A stretch of 64,000 nt of DNA from an uncultured Prevotella sp. GTDB lineage: Bacteria; Bacteroidota; Bacteroidia; Bacteroidales; Bacteroidaceae. A program made the position numbers and the translations under genes. The notes under the pieces were generated by a model. That model searched no databases and was not told the origin of the DNA. It saw nothing but the letters and a program-made list of their open reading frames with translations. Below, in pieces: positions 18,660-26,648 of the stretch; positions within the stretch are counted from its first letter, which is position 1, and each line of letters starts with the position of its first letter. The stretch spans positions 1 to 64,000 of the forward strand of contig NZ_CALMHT010000072.1 in the NCBI RefSeq assembly GCF_937863835.1, read 5' to 3'.

Positions 18660-20330
18660 ATGAAGTCGTTTGTATTCAAACCAAGATTGTGTTCGGTAAT
18701 AAAGAGTTATAACAAATCAATATTTGCAGCAGACTTGATGTCGGGTGTAATAGTAGGTATCGTCGCGTTACCATTAGCTATCGCTTTCGGTATTGCATCG
18801 GGAGTCTCTCCAGAAAAGGGTATTATCACAGCCATTGTAGCGGGGTTTATTATATCTGCATTTGGCGGTACTAGAGTTCAGATAGGTGGTCCTACAGGTG
18901 CCTTTATTGTAATCATATATGGTATCATACAGCAGTACGGTATGGAAGGGCTGATGATTGCAACTGTTCTCGCCGGACTCTTTCTTATCATGTTGGGCGT
19001 GTTCCGTCTAGGTACTGTCATTAAGTATATCCCATATCCTATCGTCGTTGGTTTTACCAGCGGTATAGCATTGACAATATTCACAACGCAAATAAAAGAT
19101 TTGCTCGGTTTGCAGTTGACTCAAATGCCGGCCGACTTTATAGAAAAATGGGGAGTATACCTTCAGCATTTCGGTTCGGTGGATCTATGGTCGGCTGTCG
19201 TAGGTATCTCAAGTATCATCATTATAGCCGTTACACCCAAGTTTTCTAAGAAAATACCAGGTTCACTTATCGCCATTGTCGTCATGACAATAGGTGCATA
19301 TATGCTTAAGACATACGCTGATATCAATAGTATAGAAACAATAGGTGACCGTTTTCGTATCAGTGGTCAGTTGCCTGACGCTTCGGTACCTAACCTGACA
19401 TGGGAGAATGTGAAGGGACTGATTTCGCCGGCTGTGACGATAGCAATTCTCGGAGCCATCGAATCATTACTCTCGGCTACTGTCGCTGATGGAGTAATCG
19501 GAGATAAGCATAATTCCAATCAGGAATTGATCGCACAGGGCATAGCAAATATATGTTCACCTATATTCGGAGGAATACCGGCGACAGGTGCCATTGCCCG
19601 TACAATGACCAATATAAACAATGGTGGTAAAACACCCGTGGCCGGCATCGTACATGCAGCGGTACTTTTACTTATTTTCTTGTTCTTAATGCCATTGGCT
19701 CAATATATACCGATGGCTTGTCTGGCAGGGGTTTTGGTCGTCGTTTCATATAATATGAGCGGTTGGCGCAGTTTCCGTGAAATATTCAGTAATCCTAAAT
19801 CGGACATTACGGTATTGCTCATTACCTTTTTCCTTACGGTCATATTCGACCTTACGGTGGCTATCGAAGTGGGACTGGTTATTGCTTGTTTGTTTTGCAT
19901 GCGCCGTATGGCAGAAACGACTCAGGTATCGGTTATCACGGATGAGATAGATCCTAATAACGAGATAGACATCGATGTGCATGAAGAACATCTCATCATA
20001 CCTGACGGGGTGGAGGTGTACGAAATAAATGGTCCTTACTTTTTCGGTATCGCAAACAAATTTGAGGATGTGGTTGCCAGAATGGGAGATAAACCAAGGG
20101 TGAGAATAGTACGTATGCGTAAGGTGCCTTTTATAGATTCGACCGGAATACACAATTTGAAGAACCTTTGTACCAAGAGTCGGAAAAAAAATATCAAAAT
20201 AATCCTCTCCGGCGTCAATGAACGTGTACAAGTGGCATTGGAGAAAGCTAATTTTAATGAATTGATAGGCAAAGAGAATATTTGCAGTAATATCAATGAG
20301 GCCCTGGAAGTGGCAAAAAACAGAAATTAG
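18660..20330 (+). CDS. SulP-family inorganic anion transporter with STAS domain
   Basis: A 556-residue inner-membrane transporter of the SLC26/SulP family, which moves sulfate, bicarbonate or similar anions. About residues 20-420 hold the many hydrophobic helices, with the family stretch SGVIVGIVALPLAIAFGIASGVSPEKGI and the GGPTGAFIVI motif. Residues about 440-550 form a cytoplasmic STAS domain ending in the typical PFIDSTGIHNLKNL and GVNERVQVALEKANF segments. The gene has a consensus promoter and ends 3 bp before the convergent AraC-type gene. The exact anion is not readable. Its position close to a YeiH-type putative sulfate exporter hints at sulfur metabolism, but this is inference. Confidence 0.93.
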   Translation: MKSFVFKPRLCSVIKSYNKSIFAADLMSGVIVGIVALPLAIAFGIASGVSPEKGIITAIVAGFIISAFGGTRVQIGGPTGAFIVIIYGIIQQYGMEGLMIATVLAGLFLIMLGVFRLGTVIKYIPYPIVVGFTSGIALTIFTTQIKDLLGLQLTQMPADFIEKWGVYLQHFGSVDLWSAVVGISSIIIIAVTPKFSKKIPGSLIAIVVMTIGAYMLKTYADINSIETIGDRFRISGQLPDASVPNLTWENVKGLISPAVTIAILGAIESLLSATVADGVIGDKHNSNQELIAQGIANICSPIFGGIPATGAIARTMTNINNGGKTPVAGIVHAAVLLLIFLFLMPLAQYIPMACLAGVLVVVSYNMSGWRSFREIFSNPKSDITVLLITFFLTVIFDLTVAIEVGLVIACLFCMRRMAETTQVSVITDEIDPNNEIDIDVHEEHLIIPDGVEVYEINGPYFFGIANKFEDVVARMGDKPRVRIVRMRKVPFIDSTGIHNLKNLCTKSRKKNIKIILSGVNERVQVALEKANFNELIGKENICSNINEALEVAKNRN

Positions 20331-20333
20331 GGA

Positions 20334-21428
20334 TTATAGATGTTTTTCCCTATACTTAGACGGAGTCATTCCGAAATTTGCCTTAAATGCGCGATTGAGT
20401 GAAGATACGTTAGAATAGCCGCATGCCGCTGACAGTTCACTGATTTTACGGTCGGTCATAGTAAGTTGTTGGGTAAAGTGCTTGATTTTCATTTCGCTCA
20501 TCCATGCCGAAAACGAGGTGTGAAGTCTTTCGTAAAGATAGTCGCTGAAATCCTGATGTTCAACTTTTAAAGCATCTGCCACTTCGTCGAGATTAGAATT
20601 GCTATGGTATATAGGATTGTTGTGCTCCTGTTCTGACAGTTCGAGAAGCTTTTGGGATATATGGACAAATACTGTCTGTTTACGCGACATGTTTTCAGAA
20701 TAACGGAGGAAGTTATAGTATACGTAGTAGGTTCGGAACACCATACATGCCATCAGTATGTTGGTGATAATATGGGGTAGCAGATATGGCATCATGAACG
20801 ACACCATCATACCGACCAATAAAACTGCATATATCGCAATGTCAAGAATCTCGTCTCTACTCATCGTTTTCCTTTCTGTGGGTGTGTGTACCGCGATGTT
20901 TTTCATGTAATAATGATAAGCATCGATCAGCATACAAATCATAAACAGGAAACCGACGATAATGATAGCCAGCCATATAAGTCGTCCGGCGAAGAGGAAA
21001 CGTGTAAGACCCTTACCGTTGTACCAAATATCGTCCATGGAATAGACCCGTGAATACCTGCCGGTAAATCTCGAAAAAAGATGAAGGATAAGCAATATGG
21101 CGGGATATTGTAATAAGAAGAACCATATAAAAGTATTACGGTGGTATTTACGGCCGAAATAGGCTGATGAAAGCATCATAAAAGTAGTAAAGGCGGCGTA
21201 AAGCGTGCAGATGGCAAATGTGGCTAAAACTTCTGTACCATCGGCTGTGACGATATCGAACGAGGAGACTATGTGTATGCCCAGCAATATATAAAACGCT
21301 ATAAAAGAGCGACGACGAAGTTGAAATGATACATCTTTCAGTCTTCGCGCTCTGCCATACATAAATATCAGAATCGCCGATATGATTAGTAGCAGTAGAA
21401 TGTCGGTAATGTAGAATAGGGTTGTCAT
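20334..21428 (-). CDS. Membrane-bound AraC-family transcriptional regulator
   Basis: A 364-residue protein with about six to seven hydrophobic helices in residues 5-235 (for example ITDILLLLIISAILIFMYG and AVLLVGMMVSFMMPYLLPHII), followed by a C-terminal AraC-type DNA-binding domain (about 265-362) with ISELSAACGYSNVSSLNRAFKANFGMTPSKYR. This layout is common in Bacteroidota: the membrane part may sense an unknown signal while the HTH binds DNA. It is convergent with the SulP gene (3 bp apart) and divergent from the LysR gene (103 bp between start codons). Target genes are unknown; its neighbours are the candidates. Confidence 0.88.
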   Translation of the reverse strand: MTTLFYITDILLLLIISAILIFMYGRARRLKDVSFQLRRRSFIAFYILLGIHIVSSFDIVTADGTEVLATFAICTLYAAFTTFMMLSSAYFGRKYHRNTFIWFFLLQYPAILLILHLFSRFTGRYSRVYSMDDIWYNGKGLTRFLFAGRLIWLAIIIVGFLFMICMLIDAYHYYMKNIAVHTPTERKTMSRDEILDIAIYAVLLVGMMVSFMMPYLLPHIITNILMACMVFRTYYVYYNFLRYSENMSRKQTVFVHISQKLLELSEQEHNNPIYHSNSNLDEVADALKVEHQDFSDYLYERLHTSFSAWMSEMKIKHFTQQLTMTDRKISELSAACGYSNVSSLNRAFKANFGMTPSKYREKHL

Positions 21429-21438
21429 TTAGTAAATG

Positions 21439-21469
21439 CAAAATTAGCATAAAAAATTAATTAATCAAA
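21439..21469 (-). promoter_or_regulatory. Promoter of AraC-type regulator gene
   Basis: Read on the - strand: TTTG, a 19-bp spacer and TAATTTTG, a full consensus promoter ending only 10 bp before the start codon. The transcript therefore has a very short or no leader. Confidence 0.7.
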
Positions 21470-21499
21470 ATAATCGAGGATAATTCATTATATTTTGTC

Positions 21500-21507
21500 T
21501 AAATTTG
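21500..21507 (+). promoter_or_regulatory. -7 box of LysR gene
   Basis: TAAATTTG, matching TAnnTTTG, 24 bp before the ATG at 21532. It faces away from the AraC gene promoter about 30 bp to the left, so a protein bound between them could act on both. Confidence 0.55.
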
Positions 21508-21531
21508 CAGACATATTATACCTGTTTTGTT

Positions 21532-22425
21532 ATGATAGATATCCGTTTGAAAGTTTTTCGCAGTGTTGCACAGAACCTCAGTTTTACGAAGGCTTCCCAA
21601 GAACTGTTTATCAGTCAGCCTGCCATCAGCAAGCATATTCAGGAGTTGGAAACTGAATATAAAGTACGTCTGTTCGACCGTATGGGCAACAGAATCTCTC
21701 TTACAAATGCCGGACAGCAGTTGCTCGATCACAGTGAAAGAATCATGAAGGAATATCAGCAACTGGATTTTGATATGAATGCCATGCGCAAGAAATATAG
21801 TGGCGAGATACGTATCGGTGCCAGTACTACGATATCCCAATATGTGTTGCCCGAGATGCTTGCCGCCTTCGTAAGACAGTATCCTCAGACTTCCATCTCT
21901 GTTTTGAGTGGAAATTCGAGAGATATCGAGACAGCTCTGCAAAATGGTAAGATAGATATCGGTATGGTAGAAGGTGTAATAAGGCAACCACAACTGAAAT
22001 ATACATTCTTCTTGAAAGATGAATTGGTGGCAATCGTAAGCAATCGTAATGTATTGGTACAAAAGGATGAACTGTCTCTTGATGAACTGCGGGCGATACC
22101 GATGGTGCTGCGCGAACATGGTTCGGGAACGTTGGATGTCGTAGAACGTACATTGCAAAGTAAGGGACTTTCCTTATCGGATATGAACATTGTGATGTAT
22201 CTGGGCAGCACCGAGAGCATAAAAGGTTATATTTCCAATTCAGAAAGCATCGGTATCGTCTCAATCCGTTCGGTCAGTAAAGCTCTGCTACGGGATGAAT
22301 ACAAGGTCATTGAAATAGAAGATATTAAAATGGAACGAGATTTTGACTTTGTCGAAAAACGGGGAGAATCCGGTGGAATGCAATCGATATTCAAACGATT
22401 TATAACCTTAGGTTATAGCCGATAG
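21532..22425 (+). CDS. LysR-family transcriptional regulator
   Basis: A 297-residue regulator. An upstream in-frame TTG at 21505 overlaps the -7 box, so ATG at 21532 (MIDIRLKVF) is chosen. The N-terminal winged HTH is clear (NLSFTKASQELFISQPAISKHIQELE, residues about 15-40), and the rest is the LysR substrate-binding fold (GEIRIGASTTISQYVLPEMLAAFVRQYP). The YeiH-type gene lies 76 bp downstream. In other bacteria LysR regulators of the YeiE/CysB-like kind often sit beside yeiH, so this protein probably controls that gene. The effector is unknown; a sulfur compound is a guess. Confidence 0.92.
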   Translation: MIDIRLKVFRSVAQNLSFTKASQELFISQPAISKHIQELETEYKVRLFDRMGNRISLTNAGQQLLDHSERIMKEYQQLDFDMNAMRKKYSGEIRIGASTTISQYVLPEMLAAFVRQYPQTSISVLSGNSRDIETALQNGKIDIGMVEGVIRQPQLKYTFFLKDELVAIVSNRNVLVQKDELSLDELRAIPMVLREHGSGTLDVVERTLQSKGLSLSDMNIVMYLGSTESIKGYISNSESIGIVSIRSVSKALLRDEYKVIEIEDIKMERDFDFVEKRGESGGMQSIFKRFITLGYSR

Positions 22426-22459
22426 TTATATTGTATAAACAACTGAATCATATTCTTCA

Positions 22460-22467
22460 TACCTTTG
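22460..22467 (+). promoter_or_regulatory. -7 box of YeiH-type gene
   Basis: TACCTTTG, matching TAnnTTTG, 34 bp before the start codon. No spaced TTTG is present, which fits a promoter needing an activator such as the upstream LysR protein. Confidence 0.55.
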
Positions 22468-22501
22468 CGGTCGGAAATATAATCAAAAAACGAAGAAGAA
22501 T

Positions 22502-23536
22502 ATGTTAAGTGAAAAAAGAAGCAGTATGCTTCACGGTGTGTTATTAATCACCTTGTTCTCGTGTGCGGCATTTTATATCGGTGATATGCCATTTACGAAA
22601 AGTATATCATTCAGTCCGATGATTGTAGGTATTATCCTGGGTATGTTGTATGCCAATAGTCTGCGCAACAATTTACCGGACACATGGGTACCCGGAATAC
22701 AGTTTTGTAGCAAACGGATATTGCGTATAGGTATTATTCTGTATGGTTTTAAACTCACGTTCCAGGATGTTACGGCCGTCGGACTGCCTGCCATTGTGAT
22801 AGACGCGATTATTGTCGTGACTACAATATGCGGAGGCATCATGATAGGTCGTCTGTTGAAAATGGACCGAGGCATTGCCTTGCTGACATCCGTCGGTAGC
22901 GGTATATGTGGTGCTGCGGCTATCCTTGGTGCCGAATCGGCTATTAAGATTAAACCCTACAAAACGGCGGTGGCTGTATCAACAGTAGTGATATTCGGAA
23001 CTATATCAATGTTCCTCTATCCGATACTCTATCGTAATGGCGTATTTTCCATTTCACCTGAAGGTATGGGAATTTTTACTGGTTCTACAATACATGAGGT
23101 AGCTCATGTGGTAGGTGCTGGCAACGCGATGGGAAAATCTGTTTCTGATTACGCCATTATCGTTAAGATGATCAGGGTGATGATGCTTGTGCCGGTATTA
23201 CTGGTCATCAGTTGGAGCGTGGCACGCGCGACGATGCGTAAAGGTGTAAAACAGGATACCGGAAGAAAAATATCCATACCATGGTTTGCTATCTTGTTTC
23301 TTGTGGTGATAGGATTCAATTCATTCAACTTGTTACCGGTCTCAGTCGTATCTTTTATCAATACTTTCGATACCTTCCTGCTTACGATGGCTATGACAGC
23401 ACTGGGCGCGGAGACGAGCATTGATAAGTTTCGTAAGGCTGGTGCCAAACCGTTCCTGTTGGCATCTATATTATATATATGGCTGGTGGTAGGAGGTTTC
23501 GCACTGGCAAAATATCTCGTTCCTGTCATCATGTAG
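22502..23536 (+). CDS. YeiH/UPF0324-family putative sulfate exporter
   Basis: A 344-residue inner-membrane protein with about nine to ten hydrophobic helices. Family hallmarks are FSPMIVGIILGMLYANSLRN near the N-terminus, GIILYGFKLTFQDV, LLTSVGSGICGAAAILGAESAIK, GSTIHEVAHVVGAGNAMG with a conserved charged/His segment inside the membrane region, and the tail FLLTMAMTALGAETSIDKFRKAGAKPFLLA. The UPF0324 (PSE, putative sulfate exporter) family has no firmly proven substrate. The LysR gene just upstream and the SulP transporter nearby suggest anion or sulfur balance. A hairpin terminator follows the stop codon. Confidence 0.9.
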   Translation: MLSEKRSSMLHGVLLITLFSCAAFYIGDMPFTKSISFSPMIVGIILGMLYANSLRNNLPDTWVPGIQFCSKRILRIGIILYGFKLTFQDVTAVGLPAIVIDAIIVVTTICGGIMIGRLLKMDRGIALLTSVGSGICGAAAILGAESAIKIKPYKTAVAVSTVVIFGTISMFLYPILYRNGVFSISPEGMGIFTGSTIHEVAHVVGAGNAMGKSVSDYAIIVKMIRVMMLVPVLLVISWSVARATMRKGVKQDTGRKISIPWFAILFLVVIGFNSFNLLPVSVVSFINTFDTFLLTMAMTALGAETSIDKFRKAGAKPFLLASILYIWLVVGGFALAKYLVPVIM

Positions 23537-23552
23537 ACTCATGTAGACAAAA

Positions 23553-23587
23553 AAATCCCCATTGCCTGTATTCAGCAATGGGGATTT
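23553..23587. terminator. Bidirectional hairpin terminator
   Basis: A perfect 13-bp stem (23553-23565 with 23575-23587) with a 9-nt loop sits between the convergent YeiH-type and carboxylesterase genes. A short A-run precedes the left arm, which reads as a T-run for the - strand gene. It likely ends both transcripts. Confidence 0.8.
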
Positions 23588-23592
23588 GACAT

Positions 23593-25200
23593 TTATTTGT
23601 CTCCGTATATAGCTTTGTCGATTCGTTCATAACGTTTTTGTAAGGTAGGATCTGTTTTCAGATATGAGTTCACGTCTATCTGCATGACCGGAGCCACCGA
23701 TTGTCCGTTGATGGGAGTCCATTCCGGAAGTCCAAGTCCGTTAGGGTTGCCTGTCTTGATGAAATTGGCGTAATAACTTTCAAATATATCAGAAATGGCA
23801 TAGTCGTCAGCATTCCATGCGAATACGGTGTTGGTAGAAAGGTTGCCCATCGCATATTCTATATCGGCAGAATGTACGGCACCTGGAACCTTCGGTTCGG
23901 TCGCACCGTCTTTCTTGTCCTGTACGCCACCTGCCAGTCCGGCAACTTTATCTTTCAGGACCATATCAGGACGGGGATGATTATATTGATATCTGTATAC
24001 GGGCATACCTCCTGTCTTCTGTTGCATATCCATCCATTTCCATGTGGAGAAAACGATAAAAGCATCACCTGACAGTTGATAACCGGGTGATCTGAGTATG
24101 TCGGCATCTGTGTTGATACCATACAGAGGCAGTAATTCATCTGCCGGAGTCTTGAATATTGCTTCCACGGCAGATTTTATATTTGCTATTGTCGGTGCCT
24201 GTCCCCGTGTGGCGAACATCGGTGTCATCTCGGCAGAATTGTTGCCGATAAGGCATGCCACTTTTGCCTGCTCACCTTTCTTGTAAGTCTCAATCGGTTG
24301 CTCGGTAAAGAAATATCCATCAATATTATATGTGGGAACGTTGTTGACGGCTGCTTTTTTCATCAGTTGTTCTGCTGAAAGATTCCGTAATTCCTTGACG
24401 GATTTGCATCCGATCTTCTTTGCCAGTGCAACGCCAGCCTTTTCAGCCTCAGTAAGTGTGGCTATTTTGTTGAATCCGAGGACCGAGCCACTCGACCCCA
24501 TCGCCTGATGAATAAGGTTACGCGATATAGGTGAAGCCATCAGTGCACTTACAGACATAGAACCGGCTGACTCGCCCATAATCGTGATGCGGTCGGGGTC
24601 ACCGCCGAATGCAGAAATATTGTCTTTTACCCATTTGATGGCAGCAGCTTGATCCATAAAACCGTAATTACCGGAACCTTTATAAGGCGTCTCCTTACTT
24701 AATTGTGGATGTGCGAAGAATCCGAAGATACCTTCACGATAATTGGCGGTGACAGTTACAATACCCCTTCGCGCAAGTGACAGTCCTGCATATCTGGGTT
24801 CACTGCCGCTGCCAGCCATCAGACCGCCTCCATTGAAGTAAATAAAGACCGGCAGTTTTTCGTCCATTGTTTTTGCAGGTGTCCAGATGTTAAGATACAG
24901 GCAGTCTTCGCTCATCTTGTCTGTGCCGAAATTCATATCACCGAAGAGTCTTTCCTGCATGGGATTCGGACCGAACGAGTCAGCTTTGCGTATACCATCC
25001 CATTTCTGTACAGGTTGAGGCGCTTTCCATCTGAGATTGCCAATAGGGGGTGCCGCAAAAGGAATACCCTTGAATATGTTCATACCAGATTCGTTGATAC
25101 CTTCCAGAATTCCGCCGTCTGTCTTTACCTGAGGCGCCGTCTGTGCAAACAGTCCTCCAACGAAAAGAACAGATGCCAATGTAATAAATAGTCGTTTCAT
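23593..25200 (-). CDS. Secreted type-B carboxylesterase
   Basis: A 535-residue alpha/beta-hydrolase with signal peptide (cleavage at about LFAQ, residue 20). The nucleophile S211 is in GESAGSMS, the acid is likely the Glu in NNSAEMTPMF, and the His is likely in PGAVHSADIEY. N-terminal motifs EDCLYLNIWTP and DQAAAIKWVKDNISAFGGDP are typical of carboxylesterase type B. The oxyanion motif reads YFNGGGLMAG, with Asn at the place where most members have His in HGGG. It would cut ester bonds of small or plant-derived substrates in the periplasm; the real substrate is unknown. It has a consensus promoter and stands alone. Confidence 0.9.
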   Translation of the reverse strand: MKRLFITLASVLFVGGLFAQTAPQVKTDGGILEGINESGMNIFKGIPFAAPPIGNLRWKAPQPVQKWDGIRKADSFGPNPMQERLFGDMNFGTDKMSEDCLYLNIWTPAKTMDEKLPVFIYFNGGGLMAGSGSEPRYAGLSLARRGIVTVTANYREGIFGFFAHPQLSKETPYKGSGNYGFMDQAAAIKWVKDNISAFGGDPDRITIMGESAGSMSVSALMASPISRNLIHQAMGSSGSVLGFNKIATLTEAEKAGVALAKKIGCKSVKELRNLSAEQLMKKAAVNNVPTYNIDGYFFTEQPIETYKKGEQAKVACLIGNNSAEMTPMFATRGQAPTIANIKSAVEAIFKTPADELLPLYGINTDADILRSPGYQLSGDAFIVFSTWKWMDMQQKTGGMPVYRYQYNHPRPDMVLKDKVAGLAGGVQDKKDGATEPKVPGAVHSADIEYAMGNLSTNTVFAWNADDYAISDIFESYYANFIKTGNPNGLGLPEWTPINGQSVAPVMQIDVNSYLKTDPTLQKRYERIDKAIYGDK

Positions 25201-25225
25201 TGTTAGTATTTTTTATTTACGGCGA

Positions 25226-25256
25226 CAAATATAATATAAAATAAAGACAATCCAAA
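25226..25256 (-). promoter_or_regulatory. Promoter of carboxylesterase gene
   Basis: On the - strand: TTTG, 19-bp spacer, TATATTTG, a full consensus promoter 26 bp before the start codon. Confidence 0.75.
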
Positions 25257-25321
25257 AATATCTCGTAAATAAAATATAAAAATACTCTCAAGGTTAAATT
25301 TGATTAATTCAAATAGACATA

Positions 25322-25353
25322 TTTGTTGACTGCATTGTTTTTATGTATATTTG
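25322..25353 (+). promoter_or_regulatory. Promoter of PAS-domain gene
   Basis: TTTG (25322-25325), a 20-bp spacer and TATATTTG (25346-25353), a full consensus promoter 26 bp before the ATG at 25380. Confidence 0.75.
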
Positions 25354-25379
25354 TTCCCGATAAAACGTAGTTGACCTAT

Positions 25380-26456
25380 ATGAACTTACTTATAATAATA
25401 GTTGTTATACTATTGGTTTGTGCCATCGCAATAATGATAGCATCGTTGCAAGTATATAAAAAACAACTTGATAATAGAAAAATACAAGATGCGGATATAG
25501 AAAATAAAGATATATACGAGAAGATTTTTAATCAAACTCCTTTTTACTATTTTCTGATAGATGCAGATATTAATGTCGTGTTGACCAATTATTTTATATT
25601 AAATCCTAATGCGCCCCATTCGTCATCTTCGATATTAGGTAATGTTCTTGGATGCAAGAATGGTTGTGATGCCGGACTCTGTGGCACTTCATCATTTTGT
25701 AAGTCATGTCTCATCAGAGCTAGTCTGAAAAGAGCTTTCGTTAACAAAAAGAATTTCATGGACCTGGAGGCAAACATGACGATTTATGACAAAAGGAAAG
25801 AACCGATGGATATTGATGTATCAGTGTCAGGAACTTTGTTTAATTATAAAGATGAAGAGATGCAGTTGGTTTGCATCCGGGACATAACATTATATAAATC
25901 TGTACAACGTCGACTGCTCAGTTTGGAATATAAAGGCAACTTCTTGAAACGAAGAGAGAATATTATCCAACGACTTACAAATGCCACCACAGAGGATGTG
26001 TTAAAAGGAGAAATACTGAAACTGTTCAAGTATAATGGTGATTTGGAAGAACGGATGAGAAGTATTCTAAATGCTATTGATATAGATAGTAATACGTTAT
26101 TGCCCAGTATTGAAGTTTTATGTAATGATGACGAACAATATAGTAAACTGGAAGAACACTTGAACCATAAATACAGACTCATAAGAGGAAAAACAATTGA
26201 AGATGATATTCTGATATTCCTCAATACAGATATTTCAGCTATTATTATAACCCCGGATATTGATTTTCAAGAAGCGAGTCGCTTTGTTGATGCAATAAGA
26301 AATACGACACAGGACGTACCCGTAATTCGTTTGTTAAATATTGGAGATAGTATAGCTGGTAATTATACTAAGTTACTATATAACCCGGTAAAGGCAAAGG
26401 ATTGGGATGATTTATTAAAGAACTTGCAGATAGAAAAAGAAATGAACATAAAATAA
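25380..26456 (+). CDS. Membrane-anchored PAS-domain protein with cysteine cluster and receiver-like tail
   Basis: A 358-residue protein; ATG at 25380 is chosen over the TTG at 25371. One N-terminal membrane helix (residues 3-22) is followed by a PAS-like domain (about 45-175). Inside it lies a cysteine cluster, C92, C96, C101, C107 and C110, in the pattern GC-x3-C-x4-CG-x5-C-x2-C, known from PAS domains that may hold a metal or Fe-S group. A helical linker follows. The C-terminal 110 residues (SIEVLCNDDE, DILIFLNTDISAIIITPDID, VPVIRLLNIGD, KLLYNPVKAKDWDDLLKNL) look like a receiver fold, but the usual phospho-Asp is not obvious. There is no kinase, cyclase or DNA-binding domain. It may be a redox- or ligand-sensing partner of another protein; no function can be assigned. 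Confidence 0.7.
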   Translation: MNLLIIIVVILLVCAIAIMIASLQVYKKQLDNRKIQDADIENKDIYEKIFNQTPFYYFLIDADINVVLTNYFILNPNAPHSSSSILGNVLGCKNGCDAGLCGTSSFCKSCLIRASLKRAFVNKKNFMDLEANMTIYDKRKEPMDIDVSVSGTLFNYKDEEMQLVCIRDITLYKSVQRRLLSLEYKGNFLKRRENIIQRLTNATTEDVLKGEILKLFKYNGDLEERMRSILNAIDIDSNTLLPSIEVLCNDDEQYSKLEEHLNHKYRLIRGKTIEDDILIFLNTDISAIIITPDIDFQEASRFVDAIRNTTQDVPVIRLLNIGDSIAGNYTKLLYNPVKAKDWDDLLKNLQIEKEMNIK

Positions 26457-26458
26457 AA

Positions 26459-26481
26459 CCCTGCCTCTTGCGAGAACAGGG
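26459..26481 (-). terminator. Terminator after tRNA-Phe
   Basis: On the - strand a stem of 9 pairs with one bulge and a GCAA loop is followed by a T-rich run. It lies 17 bp downstream of the tRNA 3' end and overlaps the end region of the convergent PAS gene. Confidence 0.65.
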
Positions 26482-26497
26482 CTAATGAAAGGAGGAG

Positions 26498-26570
26498 TGG
26501 TACCACCAGGAATCGAACCGGGGACACAAGGATTTTCAGTCCTTTGCTCTACCAACTGAGCTATGGCACC
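26498..26570 (-). tRNA. tRNA-Phe (GAA)
   Basis: A 73-nt cloverleaf on the - strand. The acceptor arms GGTGCCA and TGGTACC pair with one G-U, the anticodon arm AAGGA/TCCTT holds the loop CTGAAAA with anticodon GAA, the D arm has AGCTCAGTTGGTAGAGC and the T arm GGTTCGATTCC. The discriminator base is A. The 3' CCA is not encoded, so it must be added by a CCA-adding enzyme. Confidence 0.97.
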
Positions 26571-26589
26571 ATTTTTTGTTTTGCGGGTG

Positions 26590-26620
26590 CAAAGGTACAA
26601 ATAATCTTTGAGCCCGCAAA
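26590..26620 (-). promoter_or_regulatory. Promoter of tRNA-Phe
   Basis: On the - strand: TTTG, a 19-bp spacer and TACCTTTG, 19 bp before the tRNA 5' end. The promoter lies inside a 10-bp inverted repeat (26578-26587 with 26613-26622). Confidence 0.75.
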
Positions 26621-26648
26621 ACTTTTTATTAAAATTATTATATAATCT

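Noticed and set aside
21499..22158. A 219-residue - strand open frame over the LysR gene
   Set aside because: Antisense to a clear LysR regulator; no promoter or family match by eye.
26415..26600. A small - strand frame overlapping tRNA-Phe
   Set aside because: It consists mainly of the tRNA read as codons.
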